In this document: positions 32,142-44,194 of the stretch, one piece after another | How the letters are laid out: each line of letters starts with the position of its first letter | Position numbering within the stretch: the first letter of the stretch is position 1 | Assembly (NCBI RefSeq): GCF_009389715.1 | Contig: NC_052409.1 | Location: 3,375,275 to 3,439,274 of the forward strand | Source of the DNA: Phoenix dactylifera | Taxonomy: Eukaryota > Streptophyta > Magnoliopsida > Arecales > Arecaceae | Length of the DNA: 64,000 nucleotides | Reading direction: 5' to 3' | Made by a program: the position numbers and the translations under genes | The notes under the pieces: model-generated | Databases searched by the model: none | What the model saw: only the letters and a program-made list of their open reading frames with translations | Told to the model about the DNA's origin: nothing

Positions 32142-35100
32142 CTAGAGTTGCCAATCTATGGGAGAAAGACCCGATCTCTCCAAAATCTGATTTGTCTGAG
32201 AAAAATGCCTGTTACAGAAGAGGTAGTTAGGTTAGAACAATTGCTCAGTTTTGTTGCTAAACAAATACGAAATGATTGGCTTGTTGCTAAATAAATAACA
32301 GATAAATAACAAGTGGAAGCGATAAAGTACCACGAGCATGAAAAAGCAAAAAGAGGCTGTGTTCAGAAAACTACTTGCACTGTTGCACACTCTTCAGCTA
32401 GTTATCCAGGCTCAAGGCAACACCACTTGCAACAAGCTACATTCCCATCCCTTCCATTTCCGATCTTCCTTATTTCAGGTCATTATTTATGCTTTGCCTT
32501 TCTCAATGCCAAGACAATGACCAACACTCGGCCTAATGGTTGCTGCTTCCAAGGTCTTGTTTTCAAATCCCATACTCTCAAATTCTCGTTGGCTGCAGAT
32601 GGATGGAAGGTGTGGAAATGTTCCTAGCAGCAACCATGAAATGATGCATGTAGTGTGAAGTTATGCTTAACATGGGGGCTTGAATCTCTGGCATCCCGTG
32701 CTTGATGATGCCATGGTTAAGAACTTAATTCACCCACAGTTGGGTTAAGTAGTGGATGGTTGTGCCATCATATAGCTCGCTTGTTTGGATTCAACTGCCC
32801 AGATATACAAGTGTTTCTAGATCTTACCAGAGCTACTTGCAGGTGCACATTGGTTTTATACTCTACAATGGTCAAGATTAGAGAACTGCTCTTTAATTTT
32901 TGTAGAAATATCAAGACAAGTCTACATTTGTGTGACTACAAACTAAGAAATCAAATCTGCTGCCAGCCTTTCTGGATCATACCTTTAAGCTTAACACTTT
33001 AATCTTAACGGATTAAGTAAATTCATGCTCAAATAAATTCATGCTTCAAGAACCCAGTAAATTTTGTAAGATACAAAGCCATGCTGTTGTATCCTAGAAG
33101 CTGGAACAACAAATAGAGAAATAGCTGGAAATATATTACTATTTTGATTATGAGGAAAAAAACAAACCTGCATCCAAAGAAACCTCTGTTAGCTGATAGG
33201 CCTGATGGATGAGCAGCTCTTAGAATGTGATGTTTCGACTCATCAATCAATCTGCTAACAGCAATAGCATAAATGTAAGTGAAATTTAAATAAGTTCTAG
33301 AGTAGATACTGATAGTGCTAATCAACAAGATTTAGCTAAAATGGTCAATAAAATTAGCAATAATTAGCTTGAAATGAAGAATGCTTAACATTATGAACTT
33401 CAAGAATCATATTAAACAAATATGTGAAGAGAGAAAAGCAAAGGAGTTTCTCATAGTAGTAATCCTACGCATATTCCTATTTTCTGTGAAATGTTGCAAT
33501 TAGTGATTGATTTTCCAGCTTTTACAGGAAAATTTTGTTCTGATTTTTATTTCATGGTTATATCTGGTTCTTCTGATTACAAAAATCCTTTGTAATCAGA
33601 AATTACCTTGACTTTTTATTTCATTGTGATATCTGGTTCTTCTGATTACAAAAATCCATTTTCTGTGAAATGTTGCATTTTATGGTTACAAAAATCAGAA
33701 ATTACCTTGACTTTTCTTGAGCAGAATTTCCCCAAAGAAGAAAAACAACTCCAGATTTCTTCTGTGAAATTGTTCGAATCACAGCATCAGTAAACGGCTC
33801 CCACCCTTTCTTGGCATGTGAATTAGCTTGATGGTTCCTCACTGACAAGAGAGAGGGAAAAACATGAAACACAAAATCATTATTTACTGAAAAAGTGCTG
33901 ATTACCAGCTAGAATGATATTTCTATAAAACAATTGTAAAATTATAATGAGAAAAGTCAGCCAATCCAGTGAAAGCATAATTTGTATAGGTACCGAAGCA
34001 AAATTTCATACAAATACAGTACAAACCTGACACAGAAATCATGCATTAAGAATACTAAAATTCACATATTAAGGTGCATCCATCAAAGGATACTGAATCC
34101 ATTATAATATTTGGCAAACATTAGGAAACTGCAACTTGGCAAGTCATTGGTTATAAGGCTTATGAAATTCGATTTGAATGCCATGCTTTTTCATATGGTC
34201 CAACCTAAATGAAATATATTTAACCAGAATGAGCGTTGTTACGCATTCTTGGTTATGTAACTTGATCTATGCTTGGAGGTTGAAACACTTTCTTAAGCCT
34301 CCTTCACAATGGTCAATAGTGACATCAAATGCAATTACAAAACTTTGCACTTTCACCAAGCATTGATCCTCCTGAACACCCCCCCCCCCCCCAAACAAAA
34401 AAAAAATCCCAAAAAGCACCCTCCCCTTTTTTCCGTCCTCTCATCCTCTTCTCCAGGAGCAATCAGCACCACCACAGATATCATACTACTGTTTAATGGT
34501 GCTCGTACATATATGATATCAATGGTATTAAACTCTACTCCATAATCTGTTCTCAATGGTCACATGCTCGCACAAAATAGATTGATATGGGTGAGAAAAA
34601 AAAAATAGTGCTGAAATTTAAAATTGCATGAGATGAAAGAAGGTTAATCTTATTTTCACATTTAAATTCTTATCAACAACACCACCTCCTCCATTACTGT
34701 TTTCATTATGAATGACTTAAATATTTTTTTCCCTACTATAGCCACGTTCTCTTCTTGTTAGAAAACACTTATCATGTATGCATGTTAGCACTGCACCTTC
34801 TTAAATAGAGTCCCAAACAACTTTGTTAATGCTTAGAATCTCTTCTTGAACATCATGCAAAAAGCCTAATTCCCTTCAATTCCCAGCTTCCTGATTCTTT
34901 CAAACTAAAAGGTAACAAGCATAAAAAAAACTCCCATATTACCATGCAAAGCTTCAGTTAAGATGTTCAGCCAATCATTACCCAATAACGTGAGAAATTA
35001 CATTTAATCAATACACAATAAAAAAAAAACTAGTGCATTATCAATATGCGACCGAGAGAAACATACCAGTGAGGACAGTGTTGAGCAGAAGAACACCCTG

Positions 35101-36781
35101 CATGAAAAGTTAAGTTAGTTCTCCAGATGCACAATCAAAGCAACTACTAAACTGTTTCAGTGTGAGGCATTCCATGTATACAACATAGGTGACATATCAC
35201 ACCTGTGATGGCCAATGTCAAAGTTTTATCTTGGTCACTAGAAGTGGTTAATTAATTATATATACAGAAGCAAGGCTCATATCTTGAATGCAGAGTTTAA
35301 AAGAAGAAAAGGGGAAAGGAAGGTCATCATTTATCCCTCGAGTTCTAGTTTCTTCGATGAGTATCACAGATTCCCACTAGTGGACGGTAAATTATCCTTA
35401 GAGAAAGTCTGACCCAGTATGGAATTCTGCAATCGTAGTTATGTTCAAGAACTGTACATGGAGCAAAAGAGGGGAGAAATGCATAAACGCAGATTGTGTA
35501 CAAGGGAAAGCATTAACATCCAGATGATATTGTAACAAAAGTAACAATGACACATATTTCCATTATTAATCTACCTGTACAGCCCATCTTTCCAGATTTC
35601 CATGTGATGGCACAGAGCACCCAACATCCTTTTGAAGCTCCTTGAATATATTGACAAGGCTAGAAGGCATCTTAATACCCTCCGGCACTGAGAAAGAAAG
35701 ACCCATGGCTTGACCAGGTCCATGGTACGGATCCTGAAACAAAACAGATTAATTAATCTGTGCTCTTCTCATGTCCCATACACATACACAGAGAGAAGGT
35801 TAGAGGCAAGAAGAATGCTATCAATTGCTTATATATACAAAACATGGACTTTCCATGTTTTCAATGTTCTACATAATCGATATTCTGGTTAGTCCATCGA
35901 GAAAAAAAAGGAAGAAGTTGAGAAAATAAATCGGGAAAAGTAACTGTCTGGGCTAATTTCTGCAAACAAAAATGCCCCCAGTTCTGCTAAAGGTCATGTT
36001 GAATTACAGAAAGAAACAAGAGAGTGGATAACAAAGCAGAGAAAATGTAGACCTTCCGTATCTCGACCCAACCTGAAAACATGAACCGAGTCTGCTCCCC
36101 TTTACAAGAAACGATGCATGAAAGATTCTTTCTCAAAATAGCCTGAGCGCGAAGATGAAAAGCAAAACCTTGGGAGGAGCGGGGGAGCATACCTGTCCAA
36201 TGATCACCGCCTTCACTCTATCAAAGGGAGTCGAGTGGAGGGCATTGAATACAAGATACGGCGGAGGATATATCGGCACGCTCCCACGAACCTCCCGCTC
36301 CAGAAACCTGCACAGATTCTTGGCGTAGGGCTTCAGAAGCTCCCCCGGGAGCGCCTCCAACCACGTCTCCTCCACCAAAAGCTCCTCCAGCTTCACATAG
36401 TCCATCCCCTCAGCTGCATTGCCCACCGGCCATCGTTCACCACTATTCCCAGCAAGAATCAACGGAAAACGTACAGAAACCCTAGGCATCAAAAGGAATA
36501 CCTCTGGCTCGGTCGATTTTTTCGGTGCAGAGCCGGAGGTTCCGCTTCGACCTCGCCAGGGCTTTGTTGATCTCGATCCTCTTCTTCTGGTCCGGGGTGA
36601 GGGTGGAGGGGGATTCCGGCGGGAGGATGTCGCCGGTGGTGCCGGCGGCGTCGGTGGGAGAGGGCTTGCAGAGGGCGGAGATGGAGGATTTGGGGGTCAG
36701 GGTTTCGGGGGAGGTGGGGAGCGATTTGAGGCGCTTCGCGGGCTGGAAAATTTCGACTAGGGTTTTGGAGGAAGACGCCAT
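32142..36781 (-). CDS. UNG: uracil-DNA glycosylase, family 1
   Basis: Seven exons on the minus strand: 36781-36502, 36413-36193, 35733-35575, 35097-35067, 33841-33706, 33251-33168 and 32208-32142. They total 978 nt and 325 residues. It excises uracil from DNA to start base-excision repair. Family motifs are clear: the water-activating loop [13 protein letters not shown] with catalytic D168, [10 protein letters not shown] at 223-232, the uracil and strand-intercalating loop [18 protein letters not shown] with H290, and the C-terminus PIDWQL. The N-terminal tail ([15 protein letters not shown]) resembles the PCNA-binding start of UNG proteins (human KTLYSFFSPSP) and is basic, consistent with nuclear import; organelle targeting is possible. 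Exon 2 uses the acceptor GGGCAATGCAG, which keeps frame with exon 1. An upstream frame-open extension is intronic. Confidence 0.95.
33479..33717. repeat. mosaic of short duplications in UNG intron 5, including a copy of the exon 5 donor
   Basis: Three phrases occur twice. TTTTCTGTGAAATGTTGCA is at about 33479 and 33659. ATCTGGTTCTTCTGATTAC is at about 33562 and 33630. AATCAGAAATTACCTTGAC is at 33594 and 33695. The last spans the real exon 5/intron 5 junction (donor at 33705-33704 on the minus strand), so a second GTAATTTCTGATT donor context exists about 100 bp inside the intron. Confidence 0.85.
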
Positions 36782-37648
36782 TTTTTCGCCCCCACTCTCT
36801 TTCTTGGGGAACGGAAGGGTTTGGTCGTGACGGAGATGGAGACATTTGGGGGGATTTTATAGACGGGAAGGGACGACGGTCTTTTGGCGGGAGAGAAAGC
36901 TAATTGACGGAAATGACCCTCTCTTTTCGATACGGCGTGTTTGTGTCGCTTCGGATCCGAAACGCCACGGACCGGGATGGAAACCGGGATCGAACCGTTT
37001 AGCAGGCGGCGCCGATCACCATGCTTGTAGCAAAGATATTTTGGTAAGTTACGTAAATAGAGTGGCAAAGATGATTGCAAACTCTTTGTTCATTTTGCTC
37101 TCTAGACAGTGCACTCAGGTTGGCATCGACGGTATGAATAGGTGCCTGCCATAGTTTATGGTGGTGTGACTTTTCAAATATATAGAAAAACTGATAAAGC
37201 TGCAGATTGGATGACCTCGTATATAGCTAACTACTCCGAAAATGGCCTTTAAGTTGAAGAGATGGAGTGTTTTGTTGTCTTTTGATCTTTTTGGTTGTGT
37301 CCATACTAAAATTATATAAATAATCTGTTTCAGTATATATATATATATATATTTTGTACGTTCTTAATTAACTACAAAGACTTTACTTCTCCTATAAATG
37401 ATGACATGGCAAAAGCTCATTGCTAGCTGGAATAAACCCGCAGGAAAAAAAGAAGCAGCCAGACTACTAGTGAGAAATAAAATCCTTGGCATTCACTTCA
37501 ACATAATAGGAAGGCAAAAGCCACATAACTGTCCTCCCGTGAATTCAAGCCAGAACCAATCACCAGAAGCAGAATAACAACTAACGCAGTAACCCTAAAC
37601 TACTACCAGAACACCTGAAACACTGCCATGCATGCTCTACGGCAGGAT
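36782..37648. other. UNG promoter and ENODL 3' flank
   Basis: The first 200 bp are moderately GC-rich and should include the UNG leader and promoter (minus strand). A TA microsatellite lies at about 37335-37352. No other gene was seen. Confidence 0.5.
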
Positions 37649-38318
37649 CTAAAAGAAGAGCAAGCTAATTAATAACACAGCGGCTTCAAGAACGCTTGCT
37701 GCAACCTGAACTGCACTACTCGAGTCAGGTGATTCAGGAGGGGTCGAGCTTCCCGTCTGGTTGCTGCTTGATGGCGATCCACTTGGCCCCTCCGAATCCG
37801 AATGGCTCAACACCTTGATGATCATCTTCTGTCCTCTCTTGCAGTGACCTGCCACCCCGCTGATGAAGTAGAACATCCCAGAGTGATCCAGCTTGAACTC
37901 TGTCTTCCCGTTGTTCGAAAAGAAGAGAGGATGCAACGACGCACAGTGCTCGTAGTCCTCTTCGCTCACTTCCATCACAGAATCCTTCTTGTACTTGAAC
38001 TCTATTTTTTTTTTTTTTTTGTCAAGAAAAAAAAAAGAATCAAAGAAGAATTCTGAAGGATGTTCTTTGGATTGTTGATGGGAAAGGGAGGACGCAATGC
38101 AGGATAGATCGAGTATGTGACTTACGGATGGTGTCGCCAACTTGAAACCTGTTCCTGGATGCCCAGTGGTTGTAGCGTTCGGTGTTGTTGGAAGGAGGGA
38201 TGGCCCAACCCTCATCATCCCCGACCTCGAAGTCGAAAGCATTGGAAAGCTGCATGGAGAAGAGGAGAGCGAGGAGGAGGAGGAGCAGCTTGCCAGGGCT
38301 CATCACGAGAGAGGCCAT
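37649..38318 (-). CDS. early nodulin-like (phytocyanin family) protein, GPI-anchored
   Basis: Two exons, 38318-38126 and 38001-37649, give 181 residues. Residues 1-27 are a signal peptide with a leucine run, probable cleavage after SNA. Residues 28-130 are the plastocyanin-like domain: FDFEVGDDEGW, YNHWASRNRFQVGD, KYKKDSVMEVSEEDYEHC and FYFISGVAGHCKRGQKMI. The two Cys typical of the fold are present. The first copper-ligand His of stellacyanins is replaced (MEV where they have HDV), as in ENODL members that do not bind copper. A Ser/Pro-rich stretch and a hydrophobic C-terminus (VLEAAVLLISLLFF) predict a GPI anchor, hence the outer plasma membrane. Roles in this family concern cell-surface arabinogalactan-type functions; the specific role here is unknown. 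A T-run precedes the exon 2 acceptor. Confidence 0.93.
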
Positions 38319-38881
38319 CTTTCAGCTCAGCTACGGAGGTTTCCCGATTAGGTTGCGAGACACACACACAGAGAGAGAGAGAGAGGAGAAATAAGATAGT
38401 AAAAGGATTTGGTCTTACAAGTAGCGTGAGTGCAGTTGGCGAGAGAGAGAGAGAAGAGGGTGGGGGGCGGTGGACGTTGAGAAAATGAAGGCGTGGGAGC
38501 GGTCTTGGCACATTGTTGCGGACTTTTTGGGCTGAAAAATCTTTGACTCGGTATGGAGTTTGTTACCGAGCCTTGTGAGCTTGTGATCGCTAAATCTTAA
38601 CTTCGACAGAAAGCCAAACCTAGCACCTGTGATTAGCGTGACAGTGGTCGCATAGAAGAACGGAAGGCCAGTAAGCTACAATTCAACAAATGACCACCTT
38701 ACGGTTGTGCTGCTCAGGCCAAATCCGAGCCTGGATTTGACACGTCTGCAAGGTGCTACAAATGCGAAAACTAGGTCCATCCAGGCCAAGTTCAACAAGG
38801 AGCACATCAGGAGATGATCAAATAAAACCTAGGCACAGCCTGGCCGAAGACAGCTGAAACAGCAATGGGAGTTGGTTTGTG
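38319..38881. other. ENODL promoter and leader region
   Basis: A GA/CA microsatellite (38360-38385) and a second GA run (about 38440-38458) read as CT-rich in the minus-strand leader, a common plant leader feature. Nothing else was recognised up to the LINE fragment. Confidence 0.5.
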
Positions 38882-39245
38882 CCAAAGCGACTAGGCCAGA
38901 GGGGTGCCGGCCGCAGAGCGTGTGCACCTTGAGGGTGATTTTTCGATCATGATCGATTGGATTCAGGGAGTGGACAAGTACGGTGACGGTCATCGCATCA
39001 TCCGAGAGTATTGCAGATTGGTTCAGGAGTTCAGAGAGGTTCAGATATCACACGTGTTCAGGAAGACGAACTGTGTTGCGGACTGAGTCGCCTCCTCCGT
39101 CGTCCGGCATTTCGGAGAGTTTTTGTGGACATCGGCGGAGGGCATACTCCAACCTTTGTACTTTTTTACTTTCTCTTGATTTAGCAGGCTGTACTTGCGT
39201 TAGAGCTATATGAATTGCCGTTTTCACCCAAAGCGACTAGGCCAG
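38882..39245 (+). mobile_element. 5'-truncated LINE fragment (RNase H region) with 18-bp target duplication
   Basis: The 328-bp insert (38900-39227) is flanked by perfect direct repeats CCAAAGCGACTAGGCCAG at 38882-38899 and 39228-39245. Its + strand reads as the tail of a plant LINE RNase H domain: LEGDFSIMIDWIQG, then IIREYCRLVQEFREVQ and ISHVFRKTNCVAD. A TGA follows at 39087-39089, where relatives usually have Trp before VAS. The same frame then continues VASSVVRHFGEFLW before its proper end. The short remainder is the element's 3' end; there is no poly-A tail. The long target duplication and 5' truncation fit target-primed reverse transcription. Confidence 0.9.
38904..39161 (+). pseudogene. 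LINE RNase H-like domain remnant
   Basis: Residues correspond to the C-terminal half of the RVT_3-type RNase H domain carried by plant LINEs. One in-frame stop at 39087-39089 interrupts it. Upstream RT and endonuclease parts are absent because the insertion was 5'-truncated. The ATG at 38904 is incidental. Confidence 0.8.
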
Positions 39246-40274
39246 CACCTTCAAAAAGCTCCTTTGGGTTCCATCTAAGCCTACTTCATTGAGTTAGTTA
39301 AGCTGCCTTTAAGCACTCATGGAGTATGGATAATGGATCATATCTTAATACTGTAATTTAGTGCGCCAAACATAAGAACAACTGCTAGGCCATGAGAAAT
39401 GCCATCGGAGGGTCAGAATCCTGAGAAAATAAAGCTCATAAAAAGAACTTAAGAATTATGGATATGTAAAACGTAGCCAAGGCCTTCATTCATGTATTTT
39501 GTATAAGAGTTTCATTTAACTATTGAGTTGCCAAGATAAAATCAGATTTTTTTTAATAAAATGAGAAGGTATTTAGAAGTTTTCTATTAATTCTATCCTT
39601 GAATCTAAGTGTGAGATAGAAATTAATCTAAATAAATATGTATGAGATATTCAAAACATTTATATTAAACATTCAACAAAAAATATATTTTGATATTCTA
39701 AATTAATGTATCATCTATCTTGCAATTAGATTCAGAAATAAAAGCTTGACGGTACGAGGCTTCCAATTAATATGTGAACTCTTATCACATGGCATAAAGG
39801 AATTGGTGCAGCTCCTGACGTAAGTTGCCATGCATGCGGTTATTTGATAATGAAATTGCCAAATCAGCTTCCACAGATCTGATTAACTTTTTATGTGCTC
39901 ATAACGGTAGTATTTTTCAGGGCAAAATTACCCCAAATATCCATTGTCCTGGAAAAATTCTAAAAAAATTAATACTGAAATATATTTTTATGCACCCAAG
40001 ATCTGGGCTTCTCTCCTTTTGTCTCCCATGTGTTACCCGATCAATATAAATCCAATTCTCCTTCAAACTTGGGGTTTTCAGGTTGCTCCCGTTCCCCCTT
40101 CAAGCACTTCGATAATCTGAAATCTAGTCTCTTAAATACCTCCCTTTCTTATTTAACCCCTCAGTTTATTGTTTTCATTGAGACAATGTTTAATCTCTGT
40201 GTTTCTTTTTCTGTGCTATTACTAGAGGTTTGATAAACATTTATGCTTATGGTTTATATTTTAAGAAGTATAAT
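39246..40274. other. gene-free AT-rich stretch
   Basis: Ordinary intergenic DNA resuming directly after the LINE insertion. Short ORFs (39825-40233) have no recognisable domain. Confidence 0.45.
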
Positions 40275-40665
40275 TGTGAGGACCTGTATGGATATGCATG
40301 TGTTTAGTCTCACATTGGTTATTCGCTGGATAAATCTTAGGTATTTATACAGGATCAAGAAATCTAAATAATATTTTCTGGCTAGCTATTTTGAGTGGGT
40401 CTTGGGTTATTATTAATAGTATCACTGTATCGGAGCAGACCCAGCCCATAACCTATGTGGACTAGGAGACACTGCAGCATAGATCTATTAGGGCTGACTA
40501 CAGGCCAATCGTGATAGTTGTGATTAGATTTATATGGTTTTGCTTTAGCCTGGCGAGGACGTCAGAGCTTACACAGAAAAAGTATGTCAGAACCTGTGCA
40601 GGCGTGTATTTAGTCCTACATCAGTTATTCGTAAGGTAGATATTGGGTACTTACTACCTCCATAC
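40275..40665. mobile_element. possible small non-autonomous LTR (TRIM-like) fossil
   Basis: Two similar segments start TGTGAGGACCTGT (40275) and TGTCAGAACCTGT (40585). Both continue into TTTAGTC(T/C)(C/T)ACAT and GGTTATTCG-like wording usual in plant LTRs. Between them is a TATCGGAGCAGACCC phrase resembling a tRNA-Met primer site. By eye the copies share about 70% over 70 bp. No coding region. The family call is tentative; if right, it is old and broken. Confidence 0.45.
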
Positions 40666-41019
40666 ATTTAAGTGCCACAATATATATAGTTTTATTGATG
40701 CGTATTTCCGTCAACCTTTGCCTGATATTCCTATTAGCATCCCAATTGTTATATAACATGGTGGCGATTAGATTTTGGCATGCATATCGTTGATTGAAGA
40801 TGGTTTTGTTGAAATTTCCTACCTAAGGGAGAATGTAGTCGATCTCTAGTGTTGATAGATTCTTTTCTTCATAGTGTGGGTATAAGATTCATTTTTTACT
40901 ACTTGACATTTTGGTGTACATCACTGCTTTTCCTGTAGATGGATACCACTATACTTCTCTAATTATCTATCATTTTTTGTGATTTAGAATCATATTAAAT
41001 GACATAGTTAACTAAATCG

Positions 41020-42060
41020 TGTTGAGAATCATTGCTTATCCTACTTATGCCAAGATTCTATTTCTAGTTTTATTCTACTAGAATTCTTAATTCGTTAGTA
41101 ATGATAAGTCTTATCATTATTCTTTAGTAGTGATAAGTCTTATCCTATTTTTAGCAGCGATAAATCTTATCCTTATCCTTTATTAGCGATAAGTCTTATC
41201 TTTTAGTAGGTGTTAAATTTGAGTAGTAATCAAATATCCCACTCTATTTAAAGAGACCTTTAGTGTGGTTTGAGAAAAGAAGAGTGGCGTGAGAAAAGAG
41301 AGAAAAAAATAGAGTAAGAGTTGTTCTTCTTGGTGAGGAGTGTGAGAGAACTTTTTCGTATGGCTCACTTTTTTAATAAAATATTTTTTCTCTCCTAATT
41401 ATTTTTCTTCCAGCATATCTTTTTTGTTATTTTTTTGGTGTTTGTTCCAGATTTTGGCCCAGCATGATTGATCTACTCCGTGTAACATGCCATTCTACAT
41501 GATATCGGAGCAAAGTTAGAAAGTGGTTAAGCAATTTGCGGCTTCGATATTTATTCGGAGCGCAATTTTTGGAGCAACGACTTGATTGTTGGTGGTTTGT
41601 ATGTTCGTAGCTCGTCATGGTTGAAGAACTTCTAATAATTCATTGTGCAGTAGTGCAAGCGTGTGAACTCTTGTTTTAGTGATTAAAGAGATGAATCATC
41701 ATGGATGATGCTACTATCTTCTCTCACAATGGGTTCGACGTGTCTGATTTTACCAACATCAATATGGCTATTTTTGTTACTACCGCTTTTCTTCGTAACT
41801 TGAACAATACCTGTTATTCAATTTGGAAGGCTATTGTCAAGTCTTATTTGAAAGAACAGGATTTATAGGATATCCTAGACGAGTCAAAGTCGATGCTAGT
41901 AGATACTCTCACGCTTATATATAGATACTTCAAACTGCTCAAGTAGGGAAAATGGTCGATGCTCATATTGATTGCAATTGGCAACTTGATGTTCACATTT
42001 TCTGGAATCTCGACATTGTGACCGTAGAGTCAATGTTAAAGAGAAGTATCTAAACTATCA
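41020..42060 (+). mobile_element. broken Ty1/copia fossil: LTR, primer site and partial gag
   Basis: An LTR-like segment, 41020-41499 (TGTTGAGAATC to CATTCTACA), is followed at 41500 by TGATATCGGAGCA, a decayed tRNA-Met primer-binding site. A gag-like reading begins near 41702 (MDDATIFSHNGFDVSDF) and fades by about 42060. No protease, integrase, reverse transcriptase or right LTR is seen, so the element is severely reduced and has several breaks. It is clearly older than the copia element at 9076. Confidence 0.7.
41097..41205. repeat. four GATAAG(T/A)CTTATC palindromes within the copia LTR fossil
   Basis: GATAAGTCTTATC or a one-base variant recurs at about 41103, 41133, 41158 and 41189, separated by T/A-rich linkers with TTTAGTAG or TTTAGCAG-like wording. 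Each is a near-perfect inverted repeat and contains two GATAAG boxes, a motif known from plant promoters. Confidence 0.85.
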
Positions 42061-43990
42061 CTTTTATCCAAAAATGTGCCAACCGATGCTCGAACAACAT
42101 TAGGTTATCATAAGTACATATATATATATATAAGTACACGAAGGCAATAGAAAACCCAAAAACTCAACCATGATTGTCATAAATAAATTTACAAACACCA
42201 ATCTGTGCCTGCTTAGAACTAAGGAGCGCCAACCAAAGTGCCTTTGCTGCATAGCACAAAGAAAGCTATTAAATTTTGTACCCCTTGTATCTTCCATGAA
42301 ATATTCTTTTCCAGATATTTTGCACTTTTGACTCATGAACATCGCAAGAGCATACACGACCTATTCCCACTCTCTCTTCAATCAAAATCCTAGATAAAAA
42401 TATACATCTTGTTTAATACAACCCAACATGACATTCTCATGCTTCTCTACCTCATTTTTTTTGCTCCTTTTTTCTTTGTAACTATAGACAAATACTATAA
42501 AACGTCAAAAGAGAAAGCTAGGACCATATTTCTCCATACCCGGTCTATACCTTAATATATGAGTCTCTATTTTCTAGGCTGCAACCAAGGAGCTACAGAC
42601 TGAATCCTTTCAACTAAAATAACCTAGATAATAACATCAAAGTGAAGGCGTGTGCGTGTAAAACCGGCAAACCAACCCGGCTTCCACGTGCTATAAGACC
42701 ACTATTTTTTTTGCTTTGGAGCTATAAGACCCCGATTAGCTGTCACATTTTTAACATGTCGTGTCGCGCCGCATCCCTCCTCCGTTTTTTGTTTTTCCTT
42801 TCTAAACCCTGACAAAAGCTCATTTTAAAATGCGGACCACATGCTCTATAAAAAAGAGTTGGACCATATGCTGCACGCAACCAATTCCAACCCCTAACAT
42901 ATAATTATCCCCATATATAATCCTTCCCCCTTTAATCAATGTACCAAAATCTAGTCTTAATCTCCCATAGAATATAGTCCTATTTGCTTAGAGAATAAAA
43001 AATTTATCTTAGAATTTATATTTTTTAAATAAGTGTTTTTCATACAATATTTAAGTAAAAAAAATTGTATTTATATTTTTTATGCATTGAAAAATAGCTT
43101 CGTAATATATTTTCTATGCTCTTTTTCATTACTATTTCCCAGAATACTATGTTATTATATAAATATTATATTATACAATAATAATATAATATATATTAAA
43201 ATAATATATCATATTTTAGTAAAATAATATTATATTAAGTTAGAATAATATGATAGTATATTATATTCTAATATTATATTAGAATTATATTACATTAGAT
43301 TATCGTATAAGGTATTATAAATTATAATAAAAATGTAATTCATTACATTAATATATAACATATATTATCTATACTATATATTAGATATTATACTATATAG
43401 TTAGGAATATTTTAGAAATAAAATAAAAAAATATTGTTCAGGTTGATGAAAAAAATGATTTATCCACCTAGAAGGTGGATAAAATTTTTCTTTTATTTTA
43501 AGAATAAATGCTATCTATAGGAAATAACTTATCCATCCGAAGAAGTTAAAAGAATGCAAGAATAAGAGTAGCTTATCAAACCTTTATATTTATTCATCAA
43601 AGAAGCATCGGGTTTACGGTGTTGGGTCCGAACAGCATTAGAAGAATAAGATAGCGACGGCCACTGACTCGTGGGTGACGTCAGCACACGAGGCGGCCAC
43701 TCGATCCGTTCACGAATCCGCACGCGAATGAGACATCGGTGGTTCCGCTGCAGGTGGGACCCTCAAAAAGATGGACCGGCATAAAGTCCATCAAAATAAC
43801 GGCCAAGATCGTCGAGTTAGTTACTGACCTGTCAATCGGACCGTCAATTGCGTCTATACAAAATTTCTAGTGCATGTATAAGGCCGCTTTCGTTCCTTTA
43901 CGTTCAAACATTCCGAGCCGGCCCACATAAAAAAAAAGGAAAAAAAATCTTCTCAAAACCGCTCGTTCCTCTTCCCCTCCGGTTTCTTCC
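42061..43990. other. gene-free region with a very AT-rich block
   Basis: 42111-42131 is a TA microsatellite. 43030-43440 is extremely AT-rich with repeated ATAATATAATAT words and no coding content. From about 43600 composition becomes normal and leads into the bHLH promoter. Confidence 0.5.
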
Positions 43991-44020
43991 TTTATCCCTC
44001 TCCGTCCCTAGTTTCGGAAG

Positions 44021-44056
44021 CCCTAGCCCTAACCCTAACCCTAACCCTAACCCTAG
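44021..44056 (+). promoter_or_regulatory. telomere-like repeat (telo-box) cluster in the bHLH leader or promoter
   Basis: CCCTAGCCCTAA is followed by four more CCCTAA units about 140 bp before the start codon. Telo-boxes (AAACCCTAA) occur near transcription starts of many plant genes. This run is longer than the usual one or two units. Confidence 0.85.
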
Positions 44057-44194
44057 TTTTTCCGGGGTTCTTGGGAGCTTGATCTCGTGGCCGTTTCCCT
44101 GCCGGAAAAGGGCCGGAAGACGGATCGGGCCCGGTAATTCGCGTTCTTCTTCCCCGGATTTGGCGGAGGAGGCCGCGGGGGATTTCGATCTGCG

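Noticed and set aside
34379-34393. Poly-C run in UNG intron 4
   Set aside because: A simple homopolymer; may even be an assembly or sequencing artefact. No function proposed.
37338-37352. TA microsatellite resembling a TATA element
   Set aside because: It lies in the 3' flank of the ENODL gene and points at no start codon.
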